From assembly GCA_021464415.1 (NCBI GenBank), contig CM038465.1, forward strand, positions 23,157,839 through 23,221,838: DNA of 64,000 nucleotides, in the 5' to 3' direction. The DNA comes from Lonicera japonica. Lineage: Eukaryota; Streptophyta; Magnoliopsida; Dipsacales; Caprifoliaceae. The first letter of the stretch is position 1; each line of letters starts with the position of its first letter. This document shows positions 61,954-64,000 of this stretch, piece by piece. A program made the translations under genes and the position numbers. The notes beneath the pieces are model-generated. The model saw only the letters and a list, made by a program, of their open reading frames with translations. It was not told the origin of the DNA and searched no databases.

Positions 61954-64000
61954 TTGCTTGGTAAATACAAAAAAGCTTTTGGGTGGACTCTGGCCGACCT
62001 CCAAGGCATAAGCCCTTTGATTTGTACACATAAAATTCACTTGGAGGATGGGGCAAAAACATCGAGACAATTTCAACGCCGGTTGAATCCTAACATGCAA
62101 GAAGTGGTTAGGAACGAGGTGTTGAAATTGTTGGATGCAAAGATCATCTATCCAATCTCGGATAGTAAATGGGTTAGTCCAACTCAAGTGGTACCGAAAA
62201 AATCAGGTCTTACGGTAGTCAAGAACGAATCAAACGAGTTGATTCCGCAAAGAGTCACCACCGGGTGGCGAATGTGTATTGACTACCGTAAACTCAATGA
62301 GGCAACTCGTAAAGATCATTTCCCACTCCCCTTTTTGGACCAAACTCTAGAGAGGGTAGCGGGGACCATTAGAATATTACTCGTTCCTCGATGGTTTTTC
62401 CGGGGTATAATCAAATTGAGATTGACCTAGATGATCAAGAAAAAACCACCTTTACATGTCCTTTTGGCACCTTCGCTTATCGGAGAATGCCCTTTGGTCT
62501 ATGTAATGCACCGGCCACTTTCCAACGGTGCATGCTAAGTATTTTTAGTGATATGGTGGAAAGGACTTTGGAAGTTTTTATGGATGACTTTACCGTCTAT
62601 GGTAAGTCATTCGACAATTGCTTGACTAACCTGGAACAGGTTTTGGGAAGATGCGTGGAAAAACAATTGGTGTTGAATTGGGAAAAGTGCCATTTTATGG
62701 TTACCAAGGGAATTGTTTTGGGGCACATCATTTCGTCTGAAGGAATTGAAGTGGATAAAGCTAAAATAGATTTGATTGCTAAACTTCCTACGCCCAAGAA
62801 TGTCAAAGATGTCCGATCATTTCTAGGACATGCTGGGTTTTATAGAAGGTTTATCAAGAACTTCAGTTCCATTTCCAAGCCAATGTGCAATCTGCTTCTC
62901 AAGGACGCACCGTTTGAGTGGAACGCCAAGTGCGAGGAAGCTTTCGTCTCTCTGAAGCATATGCTCACCACTGCACCGATTATGCAGGCACCGGATTGGA
63001 GCTTGCCATTCGAGCTCATGTGCGACGCAAGTGACTACGCGGTGGGAGCGGTTCTTGGTCAAAGGAAAGACAAGAAACCGGGTGTGATATACTATGCAAG
63101 TAGGACTTTGAATGATGCGCAAATGAATTACACCACGACAGAGAAAGAGCTCCTAGCAATTGTCTTCGCCCTAGACAAGTTTCGATCCTATTTGATAGGA
63201 TCGCCAATTGTGATTTTCACGGATCATGCGGCGTTGAAGTACCTATTCACAAAGAAAGATGCCAAGCCGCGGCTTTTGAGGTGGATACTCCTATTGCAAG
63301 AATTCCATTTGAGCATCAAGGACAAAAAGGGAGTCGAGAATGTGGTGGCCGATCATCTGTCTCGACTCACTTTTACGAACAACATTGAAGAAAGTCCGAT
63401 CCAAGATTCGTTTCCAGACGAGCAATTATTGGCAATCTCAACGCTCCCATGGTATGCAGACATAGTAAATTATCTTGTAACTGACAAGATACCAAAGTCA
63501 TGGGGCGCACAAGATAGAAAAAGGTTTTTGAGCGAAGTGGGTCGCTTCTATTGGGATGAACCGTACCTGTTTAAGTATTGTGCGGATCAAATTATCCGGA
63601 GGTGCATCCCGGAGGAAGAAGTGGAGAGAGCTCTATCCTTCTGTCATAATGAGGCTTGCGGAGGACACTTCTCGGCAAAGAAGACCGCCGCGAAGATTTT
63701 GCAAAGCGGATTATACTGGCCGTCGCTGTTTAAGGATGCACAACGCTTTTGCAAGGCATGCCAAAGATGCCAAATGCTTGGAGGGATCTCTAAAAGGAAC
63801 ATGATGCCACTAAATCCCATCTTGATGATTGAAATCTTCGATTGCTGGGGCATCGACTTCATGGGACCTTTCCCATCATCCTACGGTAATCTTTACATTT
63901 TAGTTGCCGTAGATTACGTTTCAAAATGGGTAGAAGCCCAAGCGTGCAAGAAAAATGATCACAAAGTGGTGATCCGATTTCTGAAAGAACACATTCTTGC
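61954..64000 (+). CDS. Athila-type RT-RNase H-integrase, continues past the window
   Basis: 61954-62430 holds the RT start ([34 protein letters not shown]), then a frameshift near 62385-62412. From 62412 one frame is open to the window edge (about 1590 bases): RT with [20 protein letters not shown] and [11 protein letters not shown] (FMDD), RNase H with [28 protein letters not shown] and FTDHAAL, integrase zinc-binding part with H-x-x-x-CGGHF and CKACQRCQ, then the core start [11 protein letters not shown] with the first catalytic Asp. It would copy and insert the element. This part is better kept than its gag. Confidence 0.9.

Overview
This window is flowering-plant nuclear DNA, probably pericentromeric or other heterochromatic repeat DNA. 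I see no host gene. Everything recognisable is a mobile element or an element-derived repeat, and insertions are nested up to three deep. The elements are Tat-, Athila- and chromovirus-type Ty3/gypsy, a copia-like LTR, CACTA and hAT DNA elements, an RTE-type LINE and an endogenous caulimovirid. Together these point to an angiosperm, most likely a eudicot; the species cannot be told. A 100-base N run at 12111-12210 is an assembly gap.

Left part (1-12110): an old Tat-lineage Ty3/gypsy copy. Its pol lies on the minus strand (6227-8881), and two extra genes lie on the plus strand facing it: a plant-mobile-domain (PMD) gene (1-2916) and a DUF7745-like gene (4797-5921). It is broken by a CACTA end, a copia-like solo LTR (3592-4759), a Tat-like solo LTR (6645-7751) and a chromovirus 5' half (8882-12110) that ends at the gap. 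Region 12211-18505 is AT-rich non-coding repeat DNA with a foldback element (13492-14991) and a non-autonomous hAT element (15105-16483).

Centre (18506-54688): one CACTA transposon, about 8.2 kb before insertions. It carries a four-exon Transposase_24 (TNPA-like) gene with long TAC-repeat introns. One intron holds a complete 18.7-kb Tat element (23610-42264, minus strand) with two LTRs, PBS, PPT, gag-pol and the same antisense PMD + DUF7745 pair, plus a 5'-truncated LINE (43255-44166). The right subterminal array of the CACTA is split by an endogenous caulimovirid, probably a florendovirus (45761-54138).

Right part (54687-64000): two solo LTRs of one family with perfect 5-bp target duplications (54692-56361 and 57576-59247), a MITE, another copy of the left-hand AT-rich repeat, and a 5'-truncated Athila-type element whose RT-RNaseH-integrase frame is still open at the window edge.

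The most interesting signal is regulatory. Four LTR families carry clusters of short perfect palindromes (TGTCGCGCGACA, CCAACCGTACGGTTGG, CCATGATCGATCATGG) in the promoter part of the LTR, in the Tat families just upstream of a TATA box. In the complete Tat element the same palindrome also sits upstream of both antisense genes, so sense and antisense transcription units share one family-specific cis element.
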